Source of the DNA: Phoronis australis
Taxonomy: Eukaryota > Phoronida > Phoronidae
Length of the DNA: 62,000 nucleotides
Direction of reading: 5' to 3'
NCBI GenBank assembly: GCA_002633005.1
Contig: NMRA01000009.1
Coordinates: 1,867,366 to 1,929,365 of the forward strand
Part shown: positions 42,746 through 54,969 of the stretch, one piece after another
Layout of the letters: every line of letters begins with the position of its first letter
How positions within the stretch are numbered: the stretch's first letter is position 1
The notes under the pieces: model-generated
What the model was told of the DNA's origin: nothing
What the model saw: only the letters and a program-made list of their open reading frames with translations
Database searches by the model: none
Position numbers and translations under genes: made by a program

Positions 42746-44604
42746 TGTTTATATTCCTACAGGCCTGTGGACAAAGCAACTTCATCTAGATAGAAAGTGC
42801 TAAATGTTATTTCACTGACGAAGTCAGAGTGTGCCATAAACAGATTCCTTGCAATTTCGTGAAATTTATAAAGTTTATACTCACACATGGTCTCTTTCTC
42901 TTTCCACTAAAGCCACAACTACTTTTGCTTGATCCCAGTCTTTTTTCTGACAGGCTAAATACTGTCACAAACACGTCAAGGACTAGCAACAGTTTGGTGA
43001 CTACGATGAACAAACACGTAAAAACAAACTTCTCTTCCAGCTAGATTTCAGAAAATCGCCCCTTACTGTATGGTAATGTGATGCAGAGTTCAAAAGAGAA
43101 ACCCAAGCACACAAATGTGTGACTCCTATGTTAAATGTGGCAACCAGCTTCAGCCAAAAACCAAGAAATGCACTTGTAAAATATGACTATTTAACTGTTC
43201 ATAACCAACTGCTATTTTTTTCAATTTGCTACAAAAATTAATTGCCAAAATTGTCATTTTTATACTTTTCAAATACTTATGCAAAAGTTGTTTGGTGGCC
43301 TTTGCATGGAGACTACATGCTAATAATAAAGTGAAACAGATTCTGAATTAAAAGCTTTTCTCTTGAGAAAATTGACAAACGGAAATTCCATTTGTCCAAT
43401 ACAATGAAAAACATTTACAAAAGTCTCATCTATTCAAACAGATGAGATAGAGCAGGTGATAAATAACCATTTTCTTCTAAGGACATCAGAACAAGCCTCA
43501 GCTATTTTGCTGGACACAATGTACTATACAGTAAGTTGGACACCCAGGCACTTTGATGCCCATGTTCTAACTGCAACTTTAGTTGGGTGCCCATGTACAG
43601 TAAATTTCATGTACAGTAAATTTAGTTGGACAACCAAGTTGTAACTAAAAATTTAGTTCAACAACCACATAATGCATTTGTTGCAATAACAGTGTATCAT
43701 TTCAATTCTTGTAATTCAACTCAAATAAAATTGACTATAAAATATATCAAATGCCTTCAAAGGATACAGCAATACATTTTTCTGGACTTTTGAGCCGCTG
43801 TTGGATTTGTCCAACAAGGTCCATTGCACATACAAGCCGAGAAGGAAGTGTAACATATATCTTGGACAAGTCACAGCATGTTCCTACCTACGTATTGTAC
43901 TGCAGTCACCATGGTGATGTTACAGCCTGAAATACAACTCTTAAGAATCAACAATAATGTTCAATTAACTCAAGGTGACTGGTAATCAACCCACAGGTGA
44001 GTGAAGTATACACGGTATCCAGTGTTCTCCACAACCTCATTTGACTCGTCTTGTTATTGAGTTGGCTTACCAGCTCGGGGTGTGAAAAATAATACAACAA
44101 ATTTCAAGTCATAGGAGATTTATAGTGATTTCTTCAGCAAAATAGGTCATTTTAGATGTTTGGCACCAATTCAGCATACACTGATTGCAAGGTTGTACGT
44201 GCTAACGAAGGAGCCCAAAGCTATGTCAACCAAGCTAACCAGATTCCAAAAGATTACTAGTAACTTCCCAACACTTGGGCTATTTGACCTTCTCAAAACT
44301 GTGACAATTTCAAGATCCCAGTTGTGCCACTGCTTATCACAAGATGGCCGACATGTTGTGTCACTGCCATTGTAAAATATGTTTTAGTTGATGTGAAAAA
44401 TCTAAAACGATATTTCCTGTAACTTCAACAACGTCAAATTTCCATTTAAAGTGACATCAGATGTCTACACGACCATCTTGTCTTATAACATGAATGTGAA
44501 ATTTGAAGTTGCAAACTATTATGTAACTAGTAATAGAAACTGTTACCATAACTGTCAACATTTTTAATTTAAATAGTCTTTTTCGGCATTTGATGTTCAA
44601 ACAT
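42746..44604. other. No gene recognised
   Basis: AT-rich sequence with short frames only. Near 43590-43660 there are repeated ATGTACAGTAAATTT phrases and an inverted TTTAGTTGGACAACC / GTTCAACAACC-like arrangement. Nothing else stands out. Confidence 0.5.
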
Positions 44605-44831
44605 TTTTATAAATTAGAGAATACTGTACAGCTTTTATAAATTAGATAATACTGTACAGCTTTTATAAATTAGAGAATACTGTACAGCTTTTATAAATTA
44701 GAGAATACTGTACAGCTTTTATAAATTAGAGAATACTGTACAGCTTTTATAAATTAGAGAATACTGTACAGCTTTTATAAATTAGAGAATACTGTACAGC
44801 TTTTATAAATTAGAGAATACTCTACAGCTTT
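44605..44831. repeat. 28-bp minisatellite, about 8 copies
   Basis: The unit CAGCTTTTATAAATTAGAGA followed by ATACTGTA repeats with almost no variation (one GATA for GAGA, one TCTA for TGTA). High identity suggests recent expansion. Confidence 0.95.
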
Positions 44832-47800
44832 TTGGGAAACTGCGTCATATATAACCCTGAACTTTTAAAAAAATTCTACACATTAGTTACTTGTAGACTG
44901 CATCAAGAACAGTCACAATAAAAACTGACGTTACCGAGAGAAATTCCACAAATTTACTTAGTAGTACTTGACATCAATAACAATGTCAATTTTACATACT
45001 AGTACCTACTGAAACTCCCATCAACTAAGTCGTCCATGACATGATGAATAACACAGTGTATGCTTAACATAGGCTCTTTTCACACCTGTGCAGAATTGCA
45101 CAGGTAGCATGGAGTCTTGTCTTACTTGTGCCTCCTGGGCTGCCTAGGTAGCTGAGTAAAATTTCTACTGCAACCAGCTGTTGTTCTTAATAAATCTGAA
45201 ATGAATAAAGAAGGGGTTTCAATAACCTGCCTGTTTAAAGAAAGCATTCAAAAAGTAAATACTTTATTTCACCTGCAAAACCTCCTTGACGCACAATGTA
45301 ACCTCGAAATTTGTAATGTTTTCAACAACTTGGTATTTAATCCCTTGCCTGACATGCACGGCGCACGTAGGAAGGAAGATTGAGAAACTCTAGTGCAGGT
45401 CTTTGACGTTTCTTCTCAGCAGCACTCACTCCACTGCATCATCAATCTCATCGATATCTTTTGGGGGAATGTGGCTCCCACAAGCCTACCTCCCAAGCAA
45501 AGTTTAGAGAGGATTCATTGCATGTGAACACCACAACCAAAGCCAGAAATTCTCAACAGCTGGTCCATGGAAGGAGCAATGTGGTGTTGAAAATTCTTAC
45601 AGTTCCAAGAAAACAATGCCATGTTCTCAAATATCTCTCTGAACCGCTCACTAGTGAGTAAGTGTTCTTTGGCTCAACTAATAAAAACACTATGGATGCT
45701 CCAGACCGCCAGACAGCGTCTATTAGAGGCAGGCTTCCTTTAAAGACCTGGTGTTAAATTGCTAGGCCAAAAGTACAATGATCAACAGAAAAGAAGCCTT
45801 TGCCTTTGTCAATCATCTGCGATATTGCAGGCCCGGCTAGTATTGGTGTTTTTTAATTTCAGTGTACCTGAATCTCTGGTTTCTAGAAGAGGGAGGAGTT
45901 CATTAGAACCTTTTTTTCGATCAGTCCTTCATTCAGTTGCCCAAATTGGCAACTGCCCATTTTTTCCAATGATCGAGCCAGGGGATATGATGCCATTACA
46001 AGACTACTTGTTCGACCTGGGAAGAGTTAGAGACATCAACAGCCTTTTCAGGTTTCCATCTATGAGCAAAAGGTGCATATACCAACATGACTTTGATGGT
46101 TTAATGAGAGTGACACATAATTTCCTGAACAGTCTGGCACATGGAGGGCCTGCGAACCGCATCTTTGCTGAGGCCAGTTGAGGCAGTGGTACAGTCAATT
46201 CCAGGTGAAGTTGAAAATGATTCTATTACTACAATACAAGTTCTATACATATTATCCTGATATAGTGTAAGGACAGCCGGGCGGCTGATAAAGACAGCTA
46301 CGGGCCAGTCACTGAATCGGGGATCAGAAATGCCCGACACATACTCTGCCGTGGCCCACAAGCGTCCTCAGCTCTGATCGACCCAAATGGCCCAGCTGCG
46401 ACAACACATAAAATAGTTGTCTGTCTTGAAATGATCTACATTGTTAAAACAAAAACACACATTTTCTGCACTTACTCTTTATGCTCAAAACTGTGCCTTG
46501 AGCTCCGAATTTCAAACAGGGAAGTAAACTATCTAACAACCTCACGGCCGGGCCCTTTCTGGTGTGTGTCCTCTTCACTGACTAACCATTGAAAAACTTT
46601 GACCTAATTGCGTCCTATAAATGAGGTCAGCAAATAGTCTCGCCGCGAAAGTTTCAGCGACTGCGATCCTGACGGCGATGAAGAACGGATTCAAGGCCAA
46701 AGTCCCAGGACTAGTAGATAAAAATGTGTATTCTGGGTGATTTGTCCTAGAATTGACGTCGTGTAACTCAACATGACAGCGAAGGTTAGCAAAGATTATC
46801 CTCGCCACAACCATTTTCTTTCACATTTTCGGTTGCAGGGGCTTAACTGTCTCCCTAACGGCCTCTGTGAAACAAGTGACCCGAGTTTTGCTTACTACGG
46901 TCGGGAACGATCAGCACTTCAGATCGTGAGCACCATCCCTGAGCGAGAGACAATTAATAAGCGGCTTAGATGTCCAAATTGTTTGTGGCTTTCAGTCGAT
47001 CCACTGAGTGTTATTCGCACCAGCTTGTGACAGACGCGGGCTAAGTTAATTCGTTTATGATTCCTAAATGAAAAAAGAGTAATCTGCTTTGTGGGAGACA
47101 TCCCAGATGTTTATGTTGTATAATGGAATTAGCCGCGGCAACACCATGATTCATACAGAAATTGTCAAAGCAGCTCCATCTTTTGGCCTCAATAAAAAAA
47201 CTTGGCTATAGACCTAGGCCTATATATATGTGGGGAGTAGGGGGGGGGGGGGNTGACAGGCGCCAGCCAGGGGAACCGCGGCGACCGGTATATAGGCGTT
47301 ATAGGCCCGGGCCTAGTCGACTGAAAAAGAACCACAGAGCGAAACATCTAGAAAATTCATCCAACCGAGAATCTACCCAGTCTGTACCAGCAATATTGCC
47401 AATCGCCATTTGGACGATTGAGCCATCGCTTATACAGCTACGTGCAGAAAATCTGGGCGGTGTGAGTTAATGTAAGCATAAATGAAGAATATAGTACGCC
47501 GATCAAGCAATGAGTTTTTTTACCCAATTTACCGGCACGTCTCTCGTCAGCCTAGATCAACGAAAATCTCGACACCAAATCACTAGTGGTAAAATTACTC
47601 TATCGCAAACTGCGTGAGTTGAAACAAGCACATATTGTAGCAAGACATATGTTCACTTGTCGGGTTTTAAAAGTACTTACTTGTGATAAGCATGGGTATA
47701 TCCAGCGGACACCCAGCACTTCTAATCAGCATCCAACAATTTTTTTGAAATTCTTTTTTGTCACATTGGCGTTTTCCCGTTGCTCCCATCTTGTTCGATT

Positions 47801-48490
47801 CTATAGCCCAACAACAAGTTGGGAAGTTCACCCCTGTAGCCAATATCTTACACGACTGATTAACTCCAATCTGGCATTTATGGTTGGAAGGCCAGCTCTC
47901 TTTTATTCGATAATTGCTCTCGTCTCATATAAGATCGCATCTACCCTGACTGGGCTGTGCTGTTCAAAATAAAAGTTGTAACATATTTGAACATAAACCA
48001 ATAGAATTTCTGAGATTTTCGTGAAATGGTGATCATGTTTAGGTTTTGAATCGCCAAAATCGCCCAGCTGCAACCGAAGTTACGACAATCTATTCTTTCC
48101 GAATGCACCAATTCACTCTGAGTTTGACTGTGTTCACACGTGATCTGTAATAAGCCTAGACAAAAGAGTATGCTTGGCAGTTAACAAAGGAGCTAGATAT
48201 TATCACACGCTCAGAACCCCCTACTGGTAAAGTCACTGAACGGGAAAACGCTGTCATGAGTTTTCAGAGTAAACATAAAACATTAGCCGGTGGATATTGT
48301 CACTGACAAGTTAATATAATTGTCACATATCAGAAACAAACAAACAAACAAGGGTACCAAAAACCGACCTCGTTTCTCTTGAAATCATTGAGTGATTAAC
48401 TCTCACTAATAAGTCTGGGTAGAGAATTCCACAGCCGCGCACCATAAACACGAAGATAAATTAGCCCGGCCACACCAGTAGTATGAGCAT
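44832..48490. other. No gene recognised; unexplained frames at 45.8-46.2 kb
   Basis: The longest frame (45759-46181, plus) encodes a non-repetitive, soluble-looking sequence around FFPMIEPGDMMPLQDYLFDL that I do not recognise. A 39-codon plus-strand frame at 46621-46740 is similarly protein-like. Near 47221-47260 a long G-run ends in an N. These could be exons of an unseen gene or decayed transposon pieces. Confidence 0.35.
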
Positions 48491-48496
48491 GACTGA

Positions 48497-49299
48497 CACG
48501 AGGGGGACTTCAAATGGTTAATATGCATACTTTCAACAAAGCTTTAAAACTTGTCATGGGACGCAGATATCTTGAAAGCCCTGCGTCTAAAAGTGGTGAA
48601 TTACCGGCTACCCGTTTTGCTTCATTTAGAGATGACTTTATTAAGTCGAAGTCAACTCTAATTGGTAATTCCTACTGGCGCGACGTATTTGGAAGTATGA
48701 CATCCTTCTACAAGAAAATAATTGTTGCGAGTAAAGAGGACTTTTTGAATCACCCTTTGCGGTTTAATAGCAACTTGGCGATCGCAGGCACAAGTGTTTT
48801 TGTAAAAGGCTAAAGATTATCAAAGACATGTATACCTCTGATGGCGATTTCGTTAGTTTGAACAATATAATAAATGGGGTCGATGTAAAAATCGACTTTG
48901 TAGAATATATTGGTGTTGTTTCAAAAAAATCTATTTCAAAGTTAATTTAAAAGTGTTAATGTCTATTCTCCTTGCACGCTTTTAGCAATTACTCACTTAC
49001 GGAAAGATTTGAAGGGTTGTAGACATATTTGTTCAGTCTTTAACGACGTTAAGAAACCTTCTAAGTCAGAGTGTAAATGGGAAATAGAATTAGGAGATAA
49101 TTTAGATTGGAAGAAAATATACGAATTGCCTTATGAAATTACAAAGGATACCAACATTAGATGGTTCCAATTTAGAATATTACACAGGATTATTGCAACA
49201 AATACTTTTTTATTCAAAATCCGTGTTCGGGGTTGTAACATATTTCCTCTCTTCCCATGCGCAGAAAGCAGTCACATAACAGTCAAATTATTACGTTGA
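48497..49299 (+). mobile_element. Decayed non-LTR retrotransposon (LINE) ORF2, C-terminal part
   Basis: Three successive frames read like the region after the reverse transcriptase of L1/Tx1-type LINEs. The first (48514-48813) has GGLQMVNMHTFNKALKL, YWRDVFGSM and FLNHPLRFNSNL. The second, in another frame to about 48950, has IKDMYTSDGDFVSLNN. The third (49009-49299) has CKWEIELG, IRWFQFRILHRI and NTFLFKI, leading towards the zinc-binding C-terminus. At least two frameshifts and missing upstream sequence show it is a dead, 5'-truncated copy. Confidence 0.8.
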
Positions 49300-51479
49300 A
49301 GGTGGCTCTCTTGAAATGGGAGGAATCAATCTCCAACAAAAGTCGGATTCATGGGCACCCCACCCCCGTGGCTGCCGCAAAAAATAAAACAGCAAGAGCG
49401 TGAGGAAATTCACATTATACGGCTGAAACAAGATTTAACAATGTGTGCAGCTTTAGTTTATGTGTGCGTGGGGGGGGGGGGGGNCCTGATTGCAAGTGTC
49501 CGATTCAGACAACCGGCGCAATCGCCGTTCGACGTAACTATGGCTAAGTAATGGCGCTCCCGATCGATGTGTGCGTGATATCCTAGCGACCGGCACTGGC
49601 GCTGCGCACTACAACTCCGTTTCCGTCGCCTTCTCCTCTGTACAATGAAGAAAATTATTTCATTTTTTCTGAGTAACGATAAAGAAACAGAAGCTATTGG
49701 TAAGATGAAAATTTTAATGCAAGCCTTAGGAAATCACTCAGAAACTCATAATTCTCTCTTTGTCAAGCATTAAAATTAAGACGATTCCCAAAGCAATCAC
49801 GTCATTTCTTGATGCCCAAACGTAAATCGGATTTGGTCCTTTGGGCAACTAAAGACTATTTAAAACAAAACAACTTTTGTTACGAATTGATTGCACTAAT
49901 TATAAAACGTTTAATAAGCATTACAGAAAGAAACAGGTTTCGCGCGCAAACGATGTGGACCTTGAACAAGTATGTCTCTTAGTATTGTATTTTAAGTGAA
50001 AGCTTAGTGGTGCAGTAGTAAAGCGCGTGCGCTCAGTCAGACGGGTTGTGAGTTCAGATCCCAGTTATTTAAATCACTTTCAGACGTACCCGTTCTTAGT
50101 GTTGTTTTTTCTTCTTCTTTGATAATACTTCAAGAATCGAGGAAAATGCTTGTTTTTAGAGACAAAGATAAAATTTTCTCATGGACGGCATGGACTTCCC
50201 CCATTCGGTGCTATGCGCCTCTACAATCGTGCTTTGCGCGATTCGTTATAAGACAAAATTTCGGCCCCCCTTATGATATCCTAGATCCGCCACTGCTTCA
50301 CATAATTGAAAGCTGAAATTTGCAAACATGCTAGGCCTTTCCTTTGCCTGGAATCAAAGCTGGCCAGCCGCTGCGAACGCAGAATAGTGTAGAGAGAAAG
50401 CTCGCTTGACCCTGGTCATGCACGATTTTGTTAGGGGGGGCCTCAGATTTTGCAGGATAGTTCGCCTTATTGCCAAAGAACCCCATGAGAAACTTGTCAG
50501 GCAGACGGTGTGAAGGGGCTGTAAAGACCGGGCCGCTGGCCGCAGACATGCGGTGGGACGAAGACCTTCCGCCCGTAAATCCTCCCGCCCAGCCAAACGG
50601 CACACGATGGGTTTGCAAACCTCAATTATTACCTGTCACAGATTGTGTCAATACAGTTTAATTAATCCTTCTATAGCGTACCTGTAAATGATATGTGGTT
50701 TACGGCTGTACACGTTGTAGGAAACGTCTACTTCATAAGTTGTTTCTAGACTGACTGTTGGAACTGGCAACTGTGATCACTCTATAAGATTATAAACCGA
50801 GCCATGGTTGATAGATGAATCTGTGGCTGAGTAGACACAGAGACTGAGGAATACTTCGGAGGTGCGCCTTGACTAGTCTGTTGAAGAGCGCGAATAGTAC
50901 ATGGTGGTCGAAAGTCTGAGTTGAACTATGAAAGCAACTGAATGTGTGACTATCAATGGAATATAGAGTCTTATACTTGAGACACAAAAATGAACGAATG
51001 AAGTAAGATAAGGACGAACACAGTCTAAACAATTCTAAGGACAGGAAATATAGCCAATCATGTTCTCCATGGAAAAGAATTGAGCAACAGCTCATAAGTT
51101 AGGTATTAGAATGACTAGCCACTACATAAATGCAAACACTATGGCACGCAAGAAAACTGCGAGATCCTCTCCATGAGCAAAGAGCCAAGAAACTGAGTAC
51201 CACCGTGTAATGAATCGTTGCCGTAATTGATATTCAGGCAGTCAGCAGGGGACTGATTAGTCAAAGAAAGTAGAAAATACAAATAAATGTTTTGGAAAGA
51301 ACATGAGTAAATAAATTATGCATGTGAAAAGTAATAATTGTGTAACAACAAGGAGAAAACCGGTCGCCTGTGCATCAGTTGCTAACGCCGGGTTGATCGT
51401 TGACTGTAGGGTCGTGATTGTTACGGTTATACAGACAATACCAGAACATCTGGGACAGGAGCCAAATGTTGCAACTGGG
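49300..51479. other. No gene recognised; G-run with N, SINE head, GC-rich patch
   Basis: A G-run ends in an N at 49484. A tRNA-derived SINE head lies at 50000-50068. Near 50265-50295 the phrase CCTAGATCCGCCACTG marks another copy of the GTGGCGGATC element. 50330-50640 is GC-rich with overlapping frames on both strands; I could not assign it. Confidence 0.4.
50000..50068 (+). repeat. tRNA-derived SINE head
   Basis: GCTTAGTGGTGCAGTAGTAA followed by AGCGCGTGCGCTC and GGTTGTGAGTTCAGATCCC matches the layout of tRNA-derived SINE promoters: A box near TGGTGCAGTAG and B box near GAGTTCAGATCC with a mismatch. The acceptor stem of a true tRNA is not formed. Confidence 0.55.
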
Positions 51480-51850
51480 ATGGCCATTGCGTAGGAGCCA
51501 GTCGCAGACGCGCCTCGTTTCAAGGTTTCAAAATAAATGCCCTCTTTAATTAGGTTGGTTAGAAGATCTGGTGGGTTACTATCCGTTGGGCAGTGCGGAT
51601 CCATTTGGCTCGGGCTGTCATGGCAGGAATTTCAGTTACACTGGTTTGGAAGAAATACAGTTTTCTTTTTGGAGCTGTATCTGGTGCAGTACACTCTGAC
51701 TGTCTGACCAAATGAATACACTGCGGCGGACTGTATCTGGTGCAGTACACTCTGACTGTCTGACCAAATGAATACACTGCGAGGACATCTGCTAGTGAGG
51801 ATATTGTATACTGTATTGAGGGTGAGTAGCTTCAACTGCGGCAATTTTCG
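51480..51850 (-). mobile_element. Decayed BEL/Pao retrotransposon fragment (RNase H region)
   Basis: Minus-strand frames read VFIWSDSQSVLHQIQ, then CPTDSNPPDLLTNLIKEG, and in another frame QWPSQLQHLAPVP, in the order found in BEL/Pao polyproteins (WSDS..VLHWI, CPT..NPADLLTRG, QWP). The copy is broken by frameshifts and by a 56-bp direct tandem duplication (51675-51730, 51731-51786) within the WSDS segment. No long terminal repeats were seen. Confidence 0.72.
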
Positions 51851-54584
51851 CTCACATTTGAGCTGAGGGGATGCTTTACACTTATTCTACCGAATTTCTC
51901 TGTAAAGTCCAAAATTGAAACCAATGTAATGATCTTCCCACCATACACAATCGATGTTTGCATATTTTTATCGATTAGAAAATTCTCATTTGCAAATTTC
52001 GGATAGGTGGAGTAATTAGTTTATCTCATTTTTCGTAAATCTTATTGAATCCTGAATTTTACTGAAGAATATAGTTGTTCCAAACGGCACCAAAGGTCCA
52101 CTACATAAAGATGTAAAATGTTTGATAAATGCCAAGTGGTAACAACATGTAGTTGTTATTTGTCCTATGTTAAATACACGACACTTGTCGTTGTTAGCTA
52201 TCTTTACTCCATTCCGTTCGTATCCTCGGAACAAAGTTCGACATTCAACAGAATATTGGTAAAGTGACTGACCAAGAGACATGATTAAAAGACACACAAT
52301 ATTTCGAAACATACTTGTTCCATTCTCAAATGGAAATAAAATGACGCAATAATACCAACACAGAGCAAAAGCTATTAACAAACAGAATGGGACACGGCAG
52401 GTGTGAAATACTGCAAAGAATGACAAATGGAGGGGGTGACAGGAAAGTCACGCAAACAAGTGTATCGTGCAGCGCGACCCTGTTTGCCGCTCATTTTAAA
52501 TGCAATCAAAAGGGACTACAACCCTTTCAATCGCAGCACATCGTGCCCTACGTACCGAATTGAAGTGTTTTCCACAATTTCCTGACTGGTGATTTTACGT
52601 TCATGAAATTTCAAAAAATGTTCTTGGATGGCGCCATTTTGAAGATGCGTAAATAACCGACGGGAAAGACACAAACCCTTTGACCAATGAAACATTTGAA
52701 CGAAGACATTAGTTTGGAGAGCATACAAACTTATAAACAAAAGTACACTGGGCAGCGGGGCTGACTTTCGCTTTAGAAATGTAAGTTATTTTTCATGACG
52801 AAGTTGGAGGACTTCCTATTCTGATAATAAATAATGTCATCTAGGTAATCATCGGGCTTACAAATTTTAACATTATCCCTGATGATTTTCTTAATGGCGT
52901 TTTCGTCCTGGAGTTAATTATTAGACGTAAAATTTTTGTAATAAATTACAATGAAGTGATACGTGCTATAGATTGATCTCGCTGGTTCCCTAGCGTGCCT
53001 AGTCAGCACTCAGGTATCACGCAGTGGCACGCGCTTTAGCATTGGTTGATGTAACCTCAGCAGTTATTGGTTACCTTTACAAAACCGTGAAAAAATGGCG
53101 GACTGTGAACGATTTTTAGCCTTGTCATGCAAGTGGCGTCGCAGCAAATATTTCGTTTCTGCAGTGATGTTTAATAGCCGTGTGCTTGAAGCACATACAT
53201 GTGCAATGAACACATATCTGGCCGATTTAACTGGTGTGTTATTCATACTGTATGAATACAGGACACTATCGTAAACAAAGTCATAGACAGTAGAAAGATG
53301 TAATCCGAAAAAGCGCAACCACTATTTCCAGGATTCACATTTCCTGAACATAAATCTTAAGCACCGATTTGTCTCTACAACAGACCACATTTTACACTTC
53401 AGTCCACCAGTCATGCCAATTTGTTTGCGTAAAGCGCTGCCTGTTGAGAATTCGACTAGCCAATCAGAAACGCCGGTGTAAAAAACTTTCCGAGAAAAAT
53501 TCAGTGATACCTGCGTGCTGTCGATCCTTCCGCACTGCTTGTTTCATATCCGTTCTTTTGTAGTTGTGGGCGTGCCGTAGCTTAGTAGTAGCCTGAGCTC
53601 TTGCCTATTTTTCATCGTTGGTGCAAATCCATCGCAAAGTTGTTTTCGAATTTCTCGCCAATTCCTTAAGTCACTCAGTGAAAAAACTAATTTGGTTATT
53701 AATTCCGAGAAAATGTGAAAGAAGTGAGGCATAAAGACTCTTAACAAGTGAAATATAACATACCTGTATTATGGGAAACGGGGAGCATTCTGAAAAGTGA
53801 CAAGTTTAACTATTCTAAAGGTGTTTTGAACACTGAGCCTGATCAAGAAAAGCCGTAACGATAATGATGAGAATTTCAACAGACTCAATAAAGTTCTAGT
53901 GATGTTAAATAAGGAAACTGATGTGAACGAAAACAATCGCGCAACAAATAAAGTTTCAGAATAATTTAAACTCCTGGACATGCTGGAGGTATAACGCGAA
54001 CTATTCAAGAGTAAAATGCTCTGAATCAGAGTTGAAATTTTACTGAAACTAGGTTGCTCTGGTTCACTAAAAAGAATCAATAGCCCCAAACTTGATACTG
54101 AACTTGTTATCTTGAAGCCAATAGTTCAAACGGATTGTAGAAAGGAACCTTGCAAAGTAGTTTTATATTGGTAAACAGACCAGACCGAATGTACATTTCA
54201 GAGGCATTAACGATCAAACCATGTCCAACCTCAATGACATGCTTACTTGTAAACATGGTGGTATCTGCTACCCAGCGTCATCGTCAGCCAGGAGTCCATC
54301 TTTATCGTGGGTTTCGACCTTAACCAAACAATTGACCATTTATGAACTGACTTAAGACCTTTTTACGGGCAACGGATTTCCGAGCTTACAATGTGACGGT
54401 CGCAAACAATTGATTTCACACAAAGGTATTCCGGTCATATTCATCTTGAGCTCGCTGAGTTTGAAAGGACTCTAAACACCGTTTTGCAATTTTAACCAAC
54501 CCTCGGATTTGATGTCACATGCTAATGAATTATATGGCATCGCATTTGAATGATAAAAGCAATTAATTCAACTAAAACTCGTAC
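51851..54584. other. No gene recognised
   Basis: Short frames only. The tRNA-like element at 53567-53632 is the only recognisable item. CCAAT-like and AT-rich stretches are present but cannot be tied to a gene. Confidence 0.45.
53567..53632 (+). repeat. Degenerate tRNA-like element
   Basis: TAGCTTAGTAGTAGCC at 53578 is a good polymerase III A box. GTTGGTGCAAATCC about 40 bases on is a poor B box. The stem pairing of a functional tRNA is not evident, so a SINE relic is more likely than a tRNA gene. Confidence 0.4.
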
Positions 54585-54830
54585 TCTCCGCGACACAGAT
54601 TGGATATTGTTTCTTGTCGCCTGGTCTTTCCCTACAGTTTTGTAATTCTTCTATAGAGTAGGTCACGCTTGCGCGTTTAGCAGACATTCGGAAAGGAGTT
54701 CTCAAAATTTGCTCCAAACTTTGAAAGTTGTTGACGTTTTAGAAAACTAGATGGGAATGCAGTTTTTAATATCTGGTCACAGGTCAAAACCGGGTTTGGT
54801 ATCCTCTTAAATGTTCGGCTATTTGACGAA
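54585..54830 (+). repeat. Dispersed repeat shared with 11605-11850
   Basis: GACACAGATTGGATATTGTT, GAAAGGAGTTCTCAAAATTT, CTCCAAACTTTGAAAG and GGTATCCTCTTAA occur in the same order as in the copy near 11.6 kb. It ends about 140 bases before the TRP-like frame. Confidence 0.6.
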
Positions 54831-54969
54831 TGTTAAGGGCGACAAACATCAAACGAGTTAATCCTTGAACTGGTTCAAAATCGTCTCGTATAACTCGTCA
54901 GAACAACTGTAATGTCTGTAGCTCCAGTAATAACGACATCTAGGATTCCAATGGAGTGTCGATCAGACA

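Noticed and set aside
50331-50640. GC-rich segment with overlapping frames on both strands
   Set aside because: Frames on both strands are equally open and I could not tie any to a known protein. It may be foreign, a repeat or an unassigned exon.
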